A DNA stretch of 27,474 nt from AC-32 sp045806105 (GCA_045806105.1 JBJMJY010000027.1:1-27474); one strand, 5' to 3'. Counted from the stretch's first letter, positions 7,277 through 15,260 are shown. Numbers and translations: made by a program. The notes: a model not told the origin generated them from the sequence alone.

Positions 7277-7311
7277 GGTTGAGCTGCGGCGCGCCGACGC
7301 GCCGGACCATA

Positions 7312-7339
7312 GAAGAAGCCCTGTCACCAGGGCTTCTTC
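7312..7339 (-). terminator. Intrinsic terminator of rnpB
   Basis: A perfect 11-bp stem, GAAGAAGCCCT with AGGGCTTCTTC, and a six-base loop lie directly after the RNase P RNA 3' end. On the minus strand the stem ends in CTTCTTCTAT, a pyrimidine/T-rich tail. Confidence 0.85.
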
Positions 7340-7340
7340 C

Positions 7341-7661
<321 letters not shown>

Positions 7662-7667
7662 AGCCAA

Positions 7668-7673
7668 ATTGTA
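7668..7673 (-). promoter_or_regulatory. -10 box of rnpB (TACAAT)
   Basis: TACAAT lies six bases before the predicted first base of RNase P RNA. The same GGCTACAAT string occurs before the tRNA-Leu gene, which supports it as a sigma-A -10 element. The -35 region is weak (no clear TTGACA). Confidence 0.7.
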
Positions 7674-7731
7674 GCCGCGACCCGTCGGCCAGGTTCGTGT
7701 GAGACTGGCGCACCCGACCGAAGGAGGATCC

Positions 7732-8208
7732 ATGAAGCGGCTAGTTGCGCTCGCCGCCTTCCTCGTCGCAGGTGCGGTCGCGGCTGGTGTCGCGTTCGCA
7801 GACCACGGCGGCCGCGGGCACGGCGGCAGGCATCACGGCAAGGTCGTCTACGTGATCGAGCACGCGACGACCGACGCGGTCACGAACGAGGGCAACGGTG
7901 CCGACGACGCGATCGGCGACATCTTGACCTTCACGAACGACGTCTTCGACAAGTCGAACTCGAACAAGGTCGGCAGCGACCAGGGCTACTGCGTCCGCAT
8001 GGTCGTCGGCGCGTCGTGGGAGTGCGTCTGGACGACCCTGCTCTCGCGCGGCCAGCTGACGGTCGAGGGACCGTTCTACGACACGCGCGACAGTGTCCTG
8101 GCGATTACCGGCGGGACCGGCGCCTACGCCAACGCACGCGGCTCGATGGAGCTGAAGTCGCGTGCCGGCGGCACCGAGTTTGCCTTCATCTTCCACCTGA
8201 TCGGCTGA
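7732..8208 (+). CDS. Secreted dirigent/allene-oxide-cyclase-like barrel protein
   Basis: A 158-residue exported protein. ATG at 7732 is preceded by a strong AAGGAGG at 7721-7727. Residues 1-22 form a signal peptide (KRLVALAAFLVAGAVAAG core), then a His/Gly-rich linker (DHGGRGHGGRHHG) that could bind metal. The remaining part has the pattern of the allene oxide cyclase/dirigent barrel: LTFTNDVFDK, DQGYCVRM, WTTLLSRGQLTVEG, LAITGGTGAYANARGSMEL. Bacterial members of this fold are of unknown function; plant members guide stereochemistry of coupling or cyclisation. The gene stands alone, divergent from rnpB, and overlaps the 3' end of the opposite zinc-ribbon gene by 23 bases. Confidence 0.75.
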   Translation: MKRLVALAAFLVAGAVAAGVAFADHGGRGHGGRHHGKVVYVIEHATTDAVTNEGNGADDAIGDILTFTNDVFDKSNSNKVGSDQGYCVRMVVGASWECVWTTLLSRGQLTVEGPFYDTRDSVLAITGGTGAYANARGSMELKSRAGGTEFAFIFHLIG

Positions 8209-8389
8209 GCGGCTGCGCGGGCTCGGCGGCGCCCTCGCTGCCGAGCCCGCTGCCGCACTCCGGGCAGAAGACGCCGCCGTGCGGCAGCTGCAGCACGAAC
8301 TCGCCGCACACCAGGCACTCCATGCTCGCGCCGCGCAGGAGCGCATGCAGCTCCTGCTCGAGCGTGCGGTTGAGCGGCGCGACGTTCAC
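8186..8389 (-). CDS. Small zinc-ribbon protein downstream of lexA
   Basis: A 67-residue protein with a four-cysteine zinc ribbon: CLVCGEF then, 13-14 residues on, CPECGSGL, preceded by a charged helix (RTLEQELHALLRGA). A GTG start at 8389 lies 13 bases after the lexA stop on the same strand, so it is probably co-transcribed and so SOS-controlled. Its 3' end overlaps the opposite dirigent-like gene by 23 bases. No partner or function is known to me; such small ribbons often bind nucleic acid or act as protein adaptors. Confidence 0.65.
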   Translation of the reverse strand: MNVAPLNRTLEQELHALLRGASMECLVCGEFVLQLPHGGVFCPECGSGLGSEGAAEPAQPLSRSGGR

Positions 8390-8402
8390 CAGAGGGCTGC
8401 CT

Positions 8403-9026
8403 TCATAGCGAGCGGAAGACCCCTGTCACGACTCCTAGGATCTGGACGTGGTCGGCGAAGATCGGCTCCAGCGCGTCGTTCTCCGGCTGCAGCCGGATGC
8501 GGCCGTTCTCGCGGAAGAAGCGCTTCACCGTCGCCTCGTCGGCCGTGTCGTCCTGACCCGCGAGCGCGACGACGATCTCGCCGTCGCGCGCGGTCTGCTC
8601 GCGCCGCACGACGACGATGTCGCCGTCGAGGATGCCGGCGTTGACCATCGAGTCGCCCTTGACGCGGAGCAGGAACTCCTCCCCCCCGCGCGCGAGCGGT
8701 TCGGGCACGGCCACGTAGTCCTCGACGTTTTGGTCGGCCAGCAGCGGGCCGCCCGCGGCGATCTCGCCGACCAGCGGCAGGCGATGCACGTCCTCGGCAG
8801 GCGCGGCCTGCGGCTTCGGGTCGCGGCGCAGCTCGAGCGCGCGCGGCTTTGTCGGGTCGCGCTTGATTAGCCCGACGCGCTCCAGGTTCGCGAGATGGGC
8901 GTGCACCGTCGAGGGTGAGGCGAGGCCCACCGCCTCCCCGATCTCGCGCACCGTCGGCGGGTAGCCGTGCTCGTCGACGTAGTCGGTGAGGAAGTTCCAG
9001 ATCTCCTGCTGTCTGCCGGTCAGCAT
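8403..9026 (-). CDS. lexA: LexA repressor
   Basis: Master repressor of the SOS DNA-damage response, inactivated by RecA-stimulated self-cleavage. The 207-residue protein has the N-terminal winged helix (MLTGRQQEIWNFL; PTVREIGEAVGLASPSTVHAH), the cleavage site Ala91-Gly92 in VGEIAAGGPL, catalytic Ser126 in KGDSMVNAGILDGD, and Lys168 in ATVKRFF. Start ATG at 9026 with AGAGAGGG upstream; the frame is open further upstream but those codons cover the operator. A LexA box lies 29-42 bases upstream, indicating autoregulation. The zinc-ribbon gene follows closely. Confidence 0.97.
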   Translation of the reverse strand: MLTGRQQEIWNFLTDYVDEHGYPPTVREIGEAVGLASPSTVHAHLANLERVGLIKRDPTKPRALELRRDPKPQAAPAEDVHRLPLVGEIAAGGPLLADQNVEDYVAVPEPLARGGEEFLLRVKGDSMVNAGILDGDIVVVRREQTARDGEIVVALAGQDDTADEATVKRFFRENGRIRLQPENDALEPIFADHVQILGVVTGVFRSL

Positions 9027-9054
9027 CGAGCCCTCTCTGGGTTGGTGACGTGGA

Positions 9055-9068
9055 CGAACATACGTTCG
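9055..9068 (-). promoter_or_regulatory. LexA box (SOS operator)
   Basis: CGAACATACGTTCG matches the actinobacterial/Gram-positive SOS box pattern CGAAC-N4-GTTCG and sits just upstream of lexA, as expected for autorepression. I saw no second copy in the window. Confidence 0.92.
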
Positions 9069-9099
9069 ACATGAAGGGTAGAGCTCCTGCCGGACGGCG

Positions 9100-9519
9100 T
9101 CAAGCGAGCCGAACGGAGCCGTCGTCGTCGATCGTCCAGTGCGGGTTGTGCGCGACCTCCCACGCATGGCCCTCCGGATCGAGGAAGACGCCGGTGTAGC
9201 CGCCCCAGAAGGCCTCGGCGGCCGGGCGGGCGATCGTGCCGCCCGCCGCTTCGACCTCGCGCATGACCTCGTCGACCTCGGCAGGCGAGCGGGTGTTGTA
9301 CGCGAGCGTGACGCCGCCCCAGCCGCCGGTGTCGGCCGCGCGCGTGTCCTCGGCCAGCTGCTCCCGCCCCCAGAGCGCTAACACCATGCAACCCGCCTGG
9401 AAGAAGACGACGTCGTCGGCGGGCTGAGCGCCGGTCTTCCAGCCGAGCGCCTCGTAGAAGCTTCTCGCGCGCGCGAGGTCGCGGACCCCCAGCGTTACGA
9501 GGCTGACGCGCTGCTCCAC
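9100..9519 (-). CDS. VOC (glyoxalase/bleomycin-resistance) family protein
   Basis: A 139-residue protein with the paired beta-alpha-beta-beta-beta fold of the vicinal oxygen chelate superfamily: SLVTLGVRDLARARSFYEALGW at the start, VTLAYNTRSPAEVDEVM in the middle, and GYTGVFLDPEGHAWEVAHNP at the end. The Glu of HAWEV is a standard metal-ligand position, but the first-half His is not obvious, so catalysis is uncertain. GTG at 9519 overlaps the end of the upstream membrane-protein gene by 25 bases, so translation is probably coupled. It ends 32 bases before the LexA box. Confidence 0.85.
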   Translation of the reverse strand: MEQRVSLVTLGVRDLARARSFYEALGWKTGAQPADDVVFFQAGCMVLALWGREQLAEDTRAADTGGWGGVTLAYNTRSPAEVDEVMREVEAAGGTIARPAAEAFWGGYTGVFLDPEGHAWEVAHNPHWTIDDDGSVRLA

Positions 9520-10136
9520 CCCGGCAGTGTCTCAGACGGGTCCGGCTCGGCGAGCTCGCGCAGCGCGTAGCGGATCGACCAGATCATCAGCGCGAACATC
9601 GCCGGAAAGCCGGTGACGAAGACGATCAGGAGGAAGCTCTCGAGGCTTCCCTGCAACAGCGCCGTGAGGCGGATGCCGCTGCGCGCGAAGAAGTACGCGC
9701 CCCAGACGAGCGACTCGACGCCGAAGACGCGCTTGAACTGCTCCGTCTCGCGGAACGAGGGCGGGAACGGGTACCACGCGCAGGCGAGCGTGCCCGCGAG
9801 CGGCCGCCCGAGCGGCACCGAGGCGACGAAGGCGAGACCCCAGGCGGCCGTCAGCAGCACCGGCTGCGCCAGGTACACCGTCGTGCTGTCGGCGGCGAGC
9901 CCGACCGCGGCCTGGATGAGGACGAAGGCGAGCGAGAGGCGCACGAGCAGCGCGTCGCGTCCTGCTCGACGCTCGAGGAGGTAGACGACCACCGACGCGG
10001 CGGTTGACGCGGCGATGCCGACGGGCAGCCCGCCGAGCCGCAGCCCGAGGTAGAAGGCGCCGACCGGGAGGAATCCCTCGCGCAGGAACCCGGGCAGCCC
10101 GGTGCGCAGGATCCCGCCGAACGTCGGCTCGGTCAG
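9495..10136 (-). CDS. Multi-pass membrane protein (VC0807/septation protein A-like)
   Basis: An integral membrane protein of about 213 residues with six or so hydrophobic helices (for example GLPVGIAASTAASVVVYLL, LVRLSLAFVLIQAAVGLA, VLLTAAWGLAFVASVPLG) and the motif ACAWYPFPPSFRETEQFKRVF. It resembles VC0807/DUF3159-type proteins, which I recall only as uncharacterised. The start is unclear: a CTG at 10136 overlaps the PadR stop (CTGA), while the nearest ATG (10181) would overlap PadR by 49 bases and add 15 residues. It lies directly after padR, the usual place for a PadR-controlled membrane gene. Confidence 0.7.
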   Translation of the reverse strand: MTEPTFGGILRTGLPGFLREGFLPVGAFYLGLRLGGLPVGIAASTAASVVVYLLERRAGRDALLVRLSLAFVLIQAAVGLAADSTTVYLAQPVLLTAAWGLAFVASVPLGRPLAGTLACAWYPFPPSFRETEQFKRVFGVESLVWGAYFFARSGIRLTALLQGSLESFLLIVFVTGFPAMFALMIWSIRYALRELAEPDPSETLPGWSSASAS

Positions 10137-10663
10137 GCCGCCTTCTCGGTGCGCAGCCGTTCGAGCTGTTCCTCGCACCATTTCGCTCCCCAGGCGTTGA
10201 AGTCGAGACCCCAGCGCAGCACCAGGTCGACGAAGGGCGGATCCGTCCCGGGCCTCGCGTCGATCGCGCGCAGGATCTCGAGGTATTCCTCGTGGCCGCG
10301 CTTGCGGCCCTCGAGCAGCAGCAGCGCCTGCTCGTGCGGCAGCGCGTCGGCGAAGAAGAGCCGCAAGAGCGACTCGTCGCGGAGCTCGATCGTGACGGTG
10401 TCGCCGAACAGCCACTCGACGAGCGCGTCGCGTCCGGCGGGGGTCAGGCTGTAGACGCGCCGGCTGCGGCCGCCGTTCGGGCGATCCTCGCCCTCGACGA
10501 GACCTTCATCCTCGAGCCGCCTCAGCTCAGGGTAGATCTGACCGTAGCTCGCGGCCCAGAAGAAGCGCGTCGAGCGGTCGACGACGGCCTTGATGTCGTA
10601 GCCGGAGCGCGGCTTCAGCGCCAGAAGCCCGAGCACGACCGGGGTAACTGCCGTCGGCTTCAT
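10133..10663 (-). CDS. PadR-family transcriptional regulator
   Basis: A 176-residue repressor. The N-terminal winged helix has the family pattern VLGLLALKPRSGYDIKAVVDRS, then SYGQIYPELRRLEDEGLV and the wing GGRSRRVYSLTPAGRDAL. The C-terminal half (about 90-176) is the helical dimerisation region of the Vir_act_alpha_C type. Start ATG at 10663. PadR regulators usually repress their own gene and an adjacent transport or detoxification gene; here the downstream membrane and VOC genes overlap it and probably form the controlled operon. The inducer is unknown. Confidence 0.92.
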   Translation of the reverse strand: MKPTAVTPVVLGLLALKPRSGYDIKAVVDRSTRFFWAASYGQIYPELRRLEDEGLVEGEDRPNGGRSRRVYSLTPAGRDALVEWLFGDTVTIELRDESLLRLFFADALPHEQALLLLEGRKRGHEEYLEILRAIDARPGTDPPFVDLVLRWGLDFNAWGAKWCEEQLERLRTEKAA

Positions 10664-10667
10664 ATAG

Positions 10668-10684
10668 CGTGACGATATATCACG
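10668..10684. promoter_or_regulatory. Probable PadR operator
   Basis: An inverted repeat CGTGA-N7-TCACG with an AT-rich centre (CGATATA) lies five bases upstream of the padR start codon, where a bound repressor would block transcription. A second TATCGTC-like half site lies just beyond, giving two spaced copies. Confidence 0.6.
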
Positions 10685-10766
10685 ACGATACGTTCGTCAA
10701 GAACCCGAGCAGCGGCGCTGACCGGAAAGTCACAAATCGGCGACGGAGGAGTCACACCCTCGTCAC

Positions 10767-10777
10767 GTGTCTGACAC
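10767..10777. repeat. Short palindrome GTGTCTGACAC in the padR-tRNA gap
   Basis: GTGTC-T-GACAC sits in an otherwise gene-free stretch of about 210 bases that also holds a CCGGGC/GCCCGG hairpin (10799-10813). It looks like an extragenic palindrome; a genome-wide count would show whether it is a repeat family. Confidence 0.35.
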
Positions 10778-10862
10778 CGGGCCGAGCTCGCCGCGGAACC
10801 GGGCTTCGCCCGGCTCCGCTCGCAGACGCTCATGGAGAGGTCGAATCCCCGGAAGTCGTCAT

Positions 10863-10879
10863 GGCCCGCGAAGCGGGCC
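10863..10879 (-). terminator. Hairpin after tRNA-Leu
   Basis: GGCCCGC and GCGGGCC pair around a three-base loop, 16 bases beyond the tRNA 3' end on the minus strand. No T tract is present, so termination efficiency is uncertain. Confidence 0.5.
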
Positions 10880-10895
10880 GGACTTCTGGGGAAAG

Positions 10896-10981
<86 letters not shown>

Positions 10982-10990
10982 GCGCGGGCC

Positions 10991-10996
10991 ATTGTA
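10991..10996 (-). promoter_or_regulatory. -10 box of tRNA-Leu (TACAAT)
   Basis: TACAAT within GGCTACAAT, nine bases before the mature tRNA 5' end, is identical to the rnpB -10 context. This implies a transcript leader of only about three bases. No convincing -35 was seen. Confidence 0.65.
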
Positions 10997-11072
10997 GCCA
11001 CGCGTTCGACGCTCGACCTCTCGCGGCCCTCGGCAGAAACGGACACCTGGCCCCGGCGTCGGCTGCGCACTA

Positions 11073-12518
11073 ATGTACGGCGCTGTGCGGGAGCTCTGCG
11101 AGCATGCGGTCGCCGCGGCTCTCGGCGCGGGCGCGTCCTACGCGGACGCGCGCGTGGTCGTGCGCCGCTCCCAGGTGGTGGGCACCCGCAACGGGCGGGT
11201 CGAGCGGCTCGAGGACAACGAGACGCAAGGCATCGGCGTGCGCGTGCTCGTCGACGGCGCCTGGGGCTTCGCCTGCGACCGGCAGCTCGACGACGGCGGC
11301 GCCGAGGAAGCGGCGCGCAGGGCGGTCGCGTTCGCGAAGGCCGCGCCGGGCGGCCACGTTCGTGCGCTCGCGCCCGTCGAGGCGGCGCGGGGCGAGTTCC
11401 GCACGACCGTCGAGCGCGATCCGTTCTCGGTTCCGGTCGCCGACAAGGTCGAGCTCTGCCTGCGCGCCGAGGAGGCGCTGCAGCACGAGGACGTGAAGGT
11501 CACCTCCGCGTCCGTCCGCGCGCAGCACGAGCACAAGGTTTTCGTCTCGTCCGACGGCGCCTCGACCGAGCAGGAGCTGGTCGAGTGCGGCGGCGGCGTC
11601 GACGCGATGGCGTCGCGCGACGGCGTCACGCAGATCCGCAGCTACCCGAGCGCGCACGGCGGCTCGAGCGCGCAGGCAGGCTGGGAGTTCGTCGACGGGC
11701 TCGGGCTGGTCCGCGAGGCGCCACGGGTCGGCGAGCAGGCTGCCGCGCTCGTGCGCGCCGACACCTGCCCGTCGCGGATCACGACGGTCGTGATCGACGC
11801 GGAGCAGACCGCGCTGCAGGTGCACGAGTCCGTCGGCCACCCGACCGAGCTCGACCGCGTCTATGGCACTGAGGCCGCCTACGCCGGCACGAGCTTCCTC
11901 AAGCCAGAGGATCTCGGCTCGCTGCGCTACGGGTCAGAGCACATGAACATCACCGCCGACTCGACCACGCCCGGTGGGCTGGGGGCGTTCGCGTTCGACG
12001 ACGAGGGCGTGCCCGCGGGCCGCGAGCCGGTCGTGCGCGAGGGGATCCTGAACGGCTTTCTCGCCTCGCGGGAGACCGCCGCGCGGATCGGCAGCGGCTC
12101 GGGCGGCTCGATGCGGGCGGACAGCTGGAACCGCATGCCGCTCGTGCGAATGACGAACCTCCACCTCGAGCCCGGGGAGGGCTCGGTGGACGAGCTGATC
12201 GCCGGCGTCGACGAGGGCGTCTTCCTGCAGACGAACAAGAGCTGGTCGATCGACGACAAGCGGCTCAACTTCCAGTTCGGCACGCAGATCGCGTGGGAGA
12301 TCAAAGGCGGCGAGCTCGGCCGGATGCTGCGCGACGCGACCTATACCGGGCAGACGCCGGTCTTCTGGGGCTCGCTCGACGGCGTCGCGGGGCCGGAGGA
12401 GTGGAGGCTGCACGGGCTGACGAACTGCGGCAAGGGCCAGCCGGGCCAGCATGCGCACGTCTCCCACGGCGCCTCGCCGGCCCGGTTCCGCAACGTGCAG
12501 GTCGGCTTCAAGCAGTGA
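11073..12518 (+). CDS. tldD: TldD-type metallopeptidase subunit
   Basis: A 481-residue TldD homologue. TldD/TldE heterodimers digest unfolded peptides inside a closed chamber and, in E. coli, mature microcin B17 and degrade the CcdA antitoxin. The zinc motif HESVGH (HExxxH; H251, E252, H256) is present, as are family segments NGRVERLEDNETQGIGVRV, SMRADSWNRMP, GVFLQTNKSWSIDDKRLNFQ and GLTNCGKGQPGQ. Start ATG at 11073; there is no clear Shine-Dalgarno, and GTG at 11085 is an alternative. Its TGA overlaps the GTG of the tldE-like gene (GTGA), so the two subunits are made together. Confidence 0.95.
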   Translation: MYGAVRELCEHAVAAALGAGASYADARVVVRRSQVVGTRNGRVERLEDNETQGIGVRVLVDGAWGFACDRQLDDGGAEEAARRAVAFAKAAPGGHVRALAPVEAARGEFRTTVERDPFSVPVADKVELCLRAEEALQHEDVKVTSASVRAQHEHKVFVSSDGASTEQELVECGGGVDAMASRDGVTQIRSYPSAHGGSSAQAGWEFVDGLGLVREAPRVGEQAAALVRADTCPSRITTVVIDAEQTALQVHESVGHPTELDRVYGTEAAYAGTSFLKPEDLGSLRYGSEHMNITADSTTPGGLGAFAFDDEGVPAGREPVVREGILNGFLASRETAARIGSGSGGSMRADSWNRMPLVRMTNLHLEPGEGSVDELIAGVDEGVFLQTNKSWSIDDKRLNFQFGTQIAWEIKGGELGRMLRDATYTGQTPVFWGSLDGVAGPEEWRLHGLTNCGKGQPGQHAHVSHGASPARFRNVQVGFKQ

Positions 12519-13867
12519 GCGCGCTCGACCTCGCGGAGCGGGCGCTGCGGGCGGCCGAGGGCGACGAAGCGCTCGCCCTCGTCCAGAGCGAGCGGTCCGG
12601 CATGGCGCGGTTCGCGCGCTCGGAGGTTCACCAACCGACGCTGATCGAGAACGTCGTCGTCGAACTGCAGGTCGTGCGCGACGGGCGGCTCGGAATCGCC
12701 TCCGCAAACCGCACCGACGACGACGGCCTGCGCTCGCTGGCGGCACGGGCGGCCGAGGCCGCGGACTCCGCGCCCGCCGACCCCGACTTCGCGGGCCTCG
12801 CCCCGCCGATCGATCCTTCGGCGGTCGACAGCTACGACGAGGAGGCCGCGTCGCTCGGCGCCGAGGACCAGGCCCGGCTCGCGGCGGCCGCGATCGAGGC
12901 CTCCGAGCTCGATCTCTACGGCTTCTTCACGAGCGGCATCACCGGCTTCGCGCTCGCGTCGACTACCGGCCTCTCGGCCTCGCAGGAGATGACCGACGTC
13001 GCCGTGCTCGCGCTCGCGGCCGTCGACGGCGCCTCGGGCTACGCGGAGCAGACAGGCTGGCGCGCCGGCGACGTGGAGCCTGCGGCCGCGGCTGCGGCCG
13101 CGGTGGAGAAGGCGAAGCTCACCCGCGGCGCGGTCGCTCTCGAGCCGGGCTCGTACCCTGCGGTGCTGGAGCCGGCGGCCTTCGCCGAGCTCTTGGCGTA
13201 CTTCTCCTACGACGCCTTCAGCGCGCAGGGCCTGCTCGAGGAGCGCAGCTACGCGTTCGACAAGGTCGGCACGAAGGTCTTCGACGAGCGGTTGTCACTC
13301 GCGGACGACGCGCTCGATCCCCGCGGGCTGCCGAAGGCCTTCGACTTCGAGGGCACGCCGAAGCAGCGCGTGGAGCTCGTCGAGCACGGGGTGCTCAGCG
13401 GCGTCGTCTGGGACCGGCCGACCGCGAAGCGTGCAGGCCGCGAGAGCACCGGCCACGCGCCGCCCAGCTCGCTGCGGCACTGGGGCCCGCTCACGTTCGC
13501 GCTCTCGGTCGCCGGCGGCGAGGCCGACTCGCCCGCGCAGCTGGCGGAGACGCTCGGCGACGGCATCTACGTGACGCGGCTCCACTACCTGAGCATCGTC
13601 GATCCGCGCGAGGGCATCGTCACCGGGATGACCCGTGACGGCACCTTCCGCATCCGAGGTGGCCACGTCGCCGACCCGCTCGTCAACCTGCGCTTCACGG
13701 TTTCCGTGCCACACCTGCTCGCCGAGCTGCCCGGCCTGACGCGCGAGCCGGTCTTGATCAACCAGAACGCGTACTACGACGAGCGCTATCCGACCGGGCT
13801 GCTCTCGCCCGCCGTCGCGACAGCGCGCTTCGACGTCACCGGCGTGGGCTCCGGCCCCGGAGTCTGA
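12515..13867 (+). CDS. tldE: TldE/PmbA-type subunit
   Basis: A 450-residue homologue of PmbA/TldE, the partner of TldD that shapes the proteolytic chamber but lacks the zinc motif. No HExxxH is present, as expected. Family-like segments are GRLGIASANRTDDDGLRSL, LALAAVDGASGYAEQTG, YPAVLEPAAFAELLAYFSYDAF, YAFDKVGTKVFDERLSL and IVTGMTRDGTFRIRGGHV. The GTG at 12515 overlaps the tldD stop. The 3' end overlaps the opposite solute-binding lipoprotein gene by 32 bases. No modified-peptide precursor gene was seen next to the pair. Confidence 0.93.
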   Translation: MSALDLAERALRAAEGDEALALVQSERSGMARFARSEVHQPTLIENVVVELQVVRDGRLGIASANRTDDDGLRSLAARAAEAADSAPADPDFAGLAPPIDPSAVDSYDEEAASLGAEDQARLAAAAIEASELDLYGFFTSGITGFALASTTGLSASQEMTDVAVLALAAVDGASGYAEQTGWRAGDVEPAAAAAAAVEKAKLTRGAVALEPGSYPAVLEPAAFAELLAYFSYDAFSAQGLLEERSYAFDKVGTKVFDERLSLADDALDPRGLPKAFDFEGTPKQRVELVEHGVLSGVVWDRPTAKRAGRESTGHAPPSSLRHWGPLTFALSVAGGEADSPAQLAETLGDGIYVTRLHYLSIVDPREGIVTGMTRDGTFRIRGGHVADPLVNLRFTVSVPHLLAELPGLTREPVLINQNAYYDERYPTGLLSPAVATARFDVTGVGSGPGV

Positions 13868-15035
13868 CGACCGCGTAGTCGACCGAGCCGAGCTCGTCCT
13901 CGCGCCAGGCGCGCAGGCGCGGGGAGACGAGGCGGGCGTCGGCGACCCACGCGATCGGGACGACGGCCTGTCCGCGCGCGAGCTCGGTCAGGGCGCGCGG
14001 CTTCGGATAGGGCGCGGCGAGGCGCTCGAGCCGTGCGTCGGAACCGCCGCCCGCGACGGCGCCGAGGCCGAGGTCGCGCCACGCCGCGACGAGCAGGTTC
14101 GTCCCGTAGGCGAGCCTGGGGTCCGTCGGCTGCGCGAAGTGCACGGCGATCCGCGGCAACGACGGGATCCGCTTGCGAGCCTCGCGGAGGGCGATCGCGG
14201 CGTCGGCGGCGCTCGGACGGCCGCGCTCGGTCAACGACTCGGCCGGTGGCGCCTGGAACTCCGGCACCAGCGCCTGGTAGTCGGCGCGGTCGGCGGTGTC
14301 GTCGTAGACCCTGCGGACGTCCGCGGGAACTGCCGGCGAGAACGCGGCCACGTCCGCGGCCAGGAGCCGCCGTATGCGAACGGCCGGCGCGAGCTGCCGG
14401 TCGAGTTGCGCCGCGCGGATGTCGCCGAGCGGGACCGGGGCCTCGTCGAGCCGTCCGGCGCGGAACGCGCGCAGCGCGGCGAACGGCTCGAGCTTGCGCA
14501 CCTCCACGCGCAGCCCATTTCGCTCCCCCACGACCCGCGTCGGGCTCGCCGAGATGAGCCGGAACGGCCCCGGCACGCCCGGCGGGGCAGCCGCGACCTG
14601 GGTCAGGCGGTACGGAAGCTCAGGATCGCGGCTCCGCGGGACGACGACCAGCGTGTGCTCGTCCGGCGCCTCGATCCGCCGCGCCTGGAAGAGCCTGGCC
14701 CGCCGCAGCTGCGCGGCGATCGCACCCGCGTGGCCGCAGCGCAGGCGCCAGACCGCGCCGCTCGCGCGCCAGCTCGTGCAGAGGCCCGGGCGCAGCGCGC
14801 CGTTCGCGTCGGTGCGCAACGGCGTCGAGAACAGCATCCGCGCGAGGACGATCTCGTCACGCGTGCGGGCACGCTCGGGCTCGAGCGGCCAGAGCAGGTC
14901 GGCGAGCGCGACTCGCACGACTCCAGGCGGCCCCGTAGCCGGCAGCGGCACGGCGCGTTTCGGCGACGAGGATGCACAGCCCGCGGCCGCCAGAGCGAGC
15001 ACGGCGAGCGCCGCGGCCCGGCACCGACTCGGCAC
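13836..15035 (-). CDS. Solute-binding lipoprotein, SBP family 5-like (short form)
   Basis: A 399-residue exported lipoprotein. The signal peptide ends in a lipobox LAAAGC (C20). The mature part has the order of family 5 (peptide/nickel) binding proteins: an N-terminal LWPLEPERARTRDEIVLARMLFSTPLR-type segment (read as LWPLEPERAR then DEIVLARMLFSTPLR), GALRPGLCTSW, and late YGTNLLVAAWRDLGLGAV. At about 380 mature residues it is well below the usual 500 or so, with middle parts reduced. No permease or ATPase gene is nearby, so it may not serve a transporter. It begins three bases after secG, on the same strand. Confidence 0.75.
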   Translation of the reverse strand: MPSRCRAAALAVLALAAAGCASSSPKRAVPLPATGPPGVVRVALADLLWPLEPERARTRDEIVLARMLFSTPLRTDANGALRPGLCTSWRASGAVWRLRCGHAGAIAAQLRRARLFQARRIEAPDEHTLVVVPRSRDPELPYRLTQVAAAPPGVPGPFRLISASPTRVVGERNGLRVEVRKLEPFAALRAFRAGRLDEAPVPLGDIRAAQLDRQLAPAVRIRRLLAADVAAFSPAVPADVRRVYDDTADRADYQALVPEFQAPPAESLTERGRPSAADAAIALREARKRIPSLPRIAVHFAQPTDPRLAYGTNLLVAAWRDLGLGAVAGGGSDARLERLAAPYPKPRALTELARGQAVVPIAWVADARLVSPRLRAWREDELGSVDYAVVRLRGRSPRR

Positions 15036-15038
15036 CGG

Positions 15039-15260
15039 CTACTTGAGCAGGTGGAAGAGGACGACGGTGTTCGCCGTGAACGCGATCGCGACGGCGATCG
15101 TCAGGCGCGTCAGGTTCCGCTCGACGATGTGCGTCCCGCCCTGCGAGGCGGGCGTGAAGCCCATCCCGCCAAAGCCGGTGTCGCGGCCCGAGTGCATCAG
15201 AATCAGCGCGATCAGCGCGGCCGAGAGGAGCACGTGGAAGATGGCGTCGAGCTGGAGCAT
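15039..15260 (-). CDS. secG: Preprotein translocase subunit SecG
   Basis: A 73-residue protein with the SecG layout: first membrane helix (HVLLSAALIALILMHSG), a glycine-rich cytoplasmic loop GRDTGFGGMGFTPASQGG, then a second helix (LTIAVAIAFTANTVVLFHLL). SecG assists SecYE/SecA in protein export. It is shorter than E. coli SecG but normal for Actinobacteria. The lipoprotein gene follows within four bases and the receiver gene lies 23 bases upstream, so a shared transcript is likely. Confidence 0.93.
   Translation of the reverse strand: MLQLDAIFHVLLSAALIALILMHSGRDTGFGGMGFTPASQGGTHIVERNLTRLTIAVAIAFTANTVVLFHLLK

Noticed and set aside
7014..7310. An alternative 98-codon minus-strand frame beside rnpB
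   Set aside because: Its Arg-rich, repetitive composition looks like a shadow; the other frame (7022-7276) is more protein-like.
10845..10862. A T-arm-like string (GAGGTCGAATCCCC) suggesting a second tRNA
   Set aside because: No matching acceptor, D or anticodon arms occur at the required distances.
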